From the NCBI RefSeq assembly GCF_002005205.3, contig NZ_CP019701.2:868001-932000 (forward strand): a stretch of DNA of 64,000 nt, given 5' to 3'. Shown one piece after another: positions 62,561-64,000 of the stretch; the stretch's first letter is position 1, and each line of letters starts with the position of its first letter. Position numbers and translations under genes: made by a program. This DNA is from Rhizobium rhizogenes. Its GTDB lineage: Bacteria; Pseudomonadota; Alphaproteobacteria; Rhizobiales; Rhizobiaceae. A model generated the notes under the pieces. That model saw only the letters and a program-made list of their open reading frames with translations. It was not told where the DNA came from and did not search any database.

Positions 62561-62941
62561 CGCTCTTTGATGTTCCAAGTATCTCGCAGCTACATTTCGA
62601 CAATCAGGTGGAGGAAAGCTTCGTCTGCCATTTTGCGTTTGGAGCGGATTGCGCTTTGCTGATAAAGTCTTACAACTGATTTGCAGCGCGATGTGACGGA
62701 AATGTGAATTGCCGTCGGCGACCCGGTTCCTGATCCCTTGGGATAACCGGAAATGTCGGGAGTAGTAGCCAGCGCTGGGTTTTGTTGAATTTCACGGTCC
62801 TGCCGCTTCGCGGGACCGTCTGTTCCGGCGACTTGAAATCGGTGTTTCGAAACTCCACTTTCAGTCTCGAGAAATGAATATGCCGGATGCCCCAAGCTGT
62901 CCGGCAAGGTGTCCCGAAAGGGACCATGGAAAGGAAATGAT
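62561..62941. promoter_or_regulatory. Upstream region of lon with a hairpin
   Basis: A 381-bp interval. ACGGTCCTGC (62794-62803) pairs with GCGGGACCGT (62810-62819) with one G-U, without a T-tract; a CTTGAAA (62832-62838) followed by CTCCACTT is a weak heat-shock-like element. No gene is seen. Confidence 0.45.
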
Positions 62942-64000
62942 ATGACGAACATCACGTCTGCGGCATCTGGCGGTACCTATCCGGTACTTCCCCTGCGCGA
63001 CATTGTCGTTTTCCCGCATATGATCGTTCCCCTGTTCGTCGGGCGGGAAAAATCCATTCGCGCTCTCGAAGAGGTCATGGGTTCGGACAAGCAGATCATG
63101 CTTGTCACCCAGATCAACGCCAGCGATGACGATCCGGCCCCGGACGCCATTCACAAGGTTGGCACGGTCGCCAACGTCCTGCAGCTCCTGAAGCTGCCCG
63201 ACGGCACGGTCAAGGTGCTGGTGGAAGGCAAGGGCCGCGCCCAGATTGATTCCTACACCGACCGCGAGGACTTCTACGAAGCCTCCGCGACGCCGCTGCA
63301 GGAACCCGCCGAAGACCCGGTTGAAATCGAAGCGCTGTCGCGTTCCGTCGTGTCTGAATTCGAGAGCTATGTGAAGCTCAACAAGAAGATTTCGCCCGAG
63401 GTTGTCGGCGCTGCCGGCCAGATCGACGATTATTCGAAGCTTGCCGACACGGTCGCTTCGCACCTGTCGATCAAGATCACCGAAAAGCAGGAAATGCTGG
63501 AAACCGTCAGCGTGAAGCAGCGGCTTGAAAAGGCGCTCGGCTTCATGGAAGGCGAGATTTCCGTGCTGCAGGTCGAAAAGCGCATCCGCTCGCGCGTCAA
63601 GCGCCAGATGGAGAAAACCCAGCGCGAATATTACCTGAACGAGCAGATGAAGGCGATCCAGAAGGAACTCGGCGACGGCGAGGACGGCCGTGACGAGATG
63701 GCCGAGCTGGAAGAGCGCATCGCCAAGACCAAGCTTTCCAAGGAGGCCAAGGAAAAGGCCGAGGCGGAAATGAAGAAGCTTCGCCAGATGAGCCCGATGT
63801 CCGCGGAAGCGACCGTCGTGCGCAACTATCTGGACTGGCTGCTCGGTCTGCCCTGGGGCAAGAAGTCGAAGATCAAGACCGACCTCAACAGCGCCGAGAC
63901 GATCCTCGATCAGGATCATTTCGGTCTGGACAAGGTGAAGGAACGTATCGTCGAGTATCTGGCCGTACAGGCGCGCGCCTCGAAGATCCGCGGACCCATC
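62942..64000 (+). CDS. lon: ATP-dependent protease La (Lon), 5' part
   Basis: The first 353 residues of Lon; the window ends before the ATPase P-loop and the protease Ser-Lys dyad. The N-terminal substrate-binding (LAN) domain (YPVLPLRDIVVFPHMIVPLF, LEEVMGSDKQIMLV) and the long helical region (QREYYLNEQMKAIQKELGDG) are intact, and the sequence reaches HFGLDKVKERIVEYLAVQ just before the AAA+ core. AAAGGAAATGAT precedes the ATG. It completes the clpP–clpX–lon order. Confidence 0.97.
   Translation, partial: MTNITSAASGGTYPVLPLRDIVVFPHMIVPLFVGREKSIRALEEVMGSDKQIMLVTQINASDDDPAPDAIHKVGTVANVLQLLKLPDGTVKVLVEGKGRAQIDSYTDREDFYEASATPLQEPAEDPVEIEALSRSVVSEFESYVKLNKKISPEVVGAAGQIDDYSKLADTVASHLSIKITEKQEMLETVSVKQRLEKALGFMEGEISVLQVEKRIRSRVKRQMEKTQREYYLNEQMKAIQKELGDGEDGRDEMAELEERIAKTKLSKEAKEKAEAEMKKLRQMSPMSAEATVVRNYLDWLLGLPWGKKSKIKTDLNSAETILDQDHFGLDKVKERIVEYLAVQARASKIRGPI

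Overview
The window reads as a chromosomal segment of a Rhizobiaceae bacterium, most likely the Agrobacterium tumefaciens/radiobacter complex. The basis is an actP–[2Fe-2S] reductase–hmrR copper operon, rhizobial families (DUF982, DUF2934, DUF1203, ExoD), RIME-type palindromic repeats, a polysaccharide cluster whose content resembles the upp (unipolar polysaccharide) genes of A. tumefaciens, and a clpP–clpX–lon block. No database was searched. Coding is dense and GC-rich. There is no rRNA, CRISPR array, complete insertion sequence or prophage.

Layout. 0–11.3 kb: tail of a staphylococcal-nuclease-like gene, tRNA-Leu, the copper efflux operon (P-type ATPase, ferredoxin-type reductase, HmrR), a complete oligopeptide/metal-chelate ABC importer (two permeases, two ATPases, binding protein) and, on the other strand, a CopZ-like copper chaperone. 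Both copper loci carry a nearly identical MerR-type promoter with a 19-bp spacer, so HmrR probably controls both. 11.3–23.6 kb: TrkH, threonine ammonia-lyase, an HlyU-like protein, a diguanylate cyclase, azoreductase with a divergent LysR gene, two palindromic repeat elements, periplasmic CpdB, a PilZ protein and several DUF genes. 23.7–30.2 kb: the minus-strand run cysK–alaX–sseA/GNAT (the last a two-domain fusion), photolyase, DUF982, Ogt and a secreted CHAP protein. 30.3–37.5 kb: small, mostly uncharacterised proteins, tRNA-Asn and tRNA-Pro, ExoD, a DedA/YqaA membrane protein, a membrane-anchored tyrosine phosphatase, and two short membrane proteins of 33 and 46 aa that are easy to miss.

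37.6–46.1 kb is a polysaccharide assembly and export cluster: Wzy-like polymerase, initiating hexose-1-phosphate transferase, GT4 glycosyltransferase, Wza-like export lipoprotein, a divergent Wzc/GumC-like co-polymerase whose ATPase domain has lost its Walker A lysine, and a CelD/BcsL-type acetyltransferase. 46.2–52.2 kb: DUF2842, heme A synthase CtaA, an APH(6)-like kinase, argC, speB, a HigB/HigA-type toxin–antitoxin pair translationally joined to speB, and rplM–rpsI. 52.4–59.3 kb: EamA transporter, a gene-free stretch of about 880 bp with AT-rich palindromes, a CoA-binding protein, metY with a hairpin over its ribosome binding site, a cupin, a wrecked antitoxin/VapC pair, a cytochrome P450 and a second GGDEF protein. 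59.8–64 kb: clpP, clpX, a VOC protein and the start of lon, which is cut by the window end.

No wholly new multi-gene system stands out. The best leads are the shared copper promoter with an importer beside it, the SseA–GNAT fusion, the speB-linked toxin–antitoxin pair, the metY hairpin, the pseudo-kinase co-polymerase, the GATATTC repeat cluster and the short membrane proteins.
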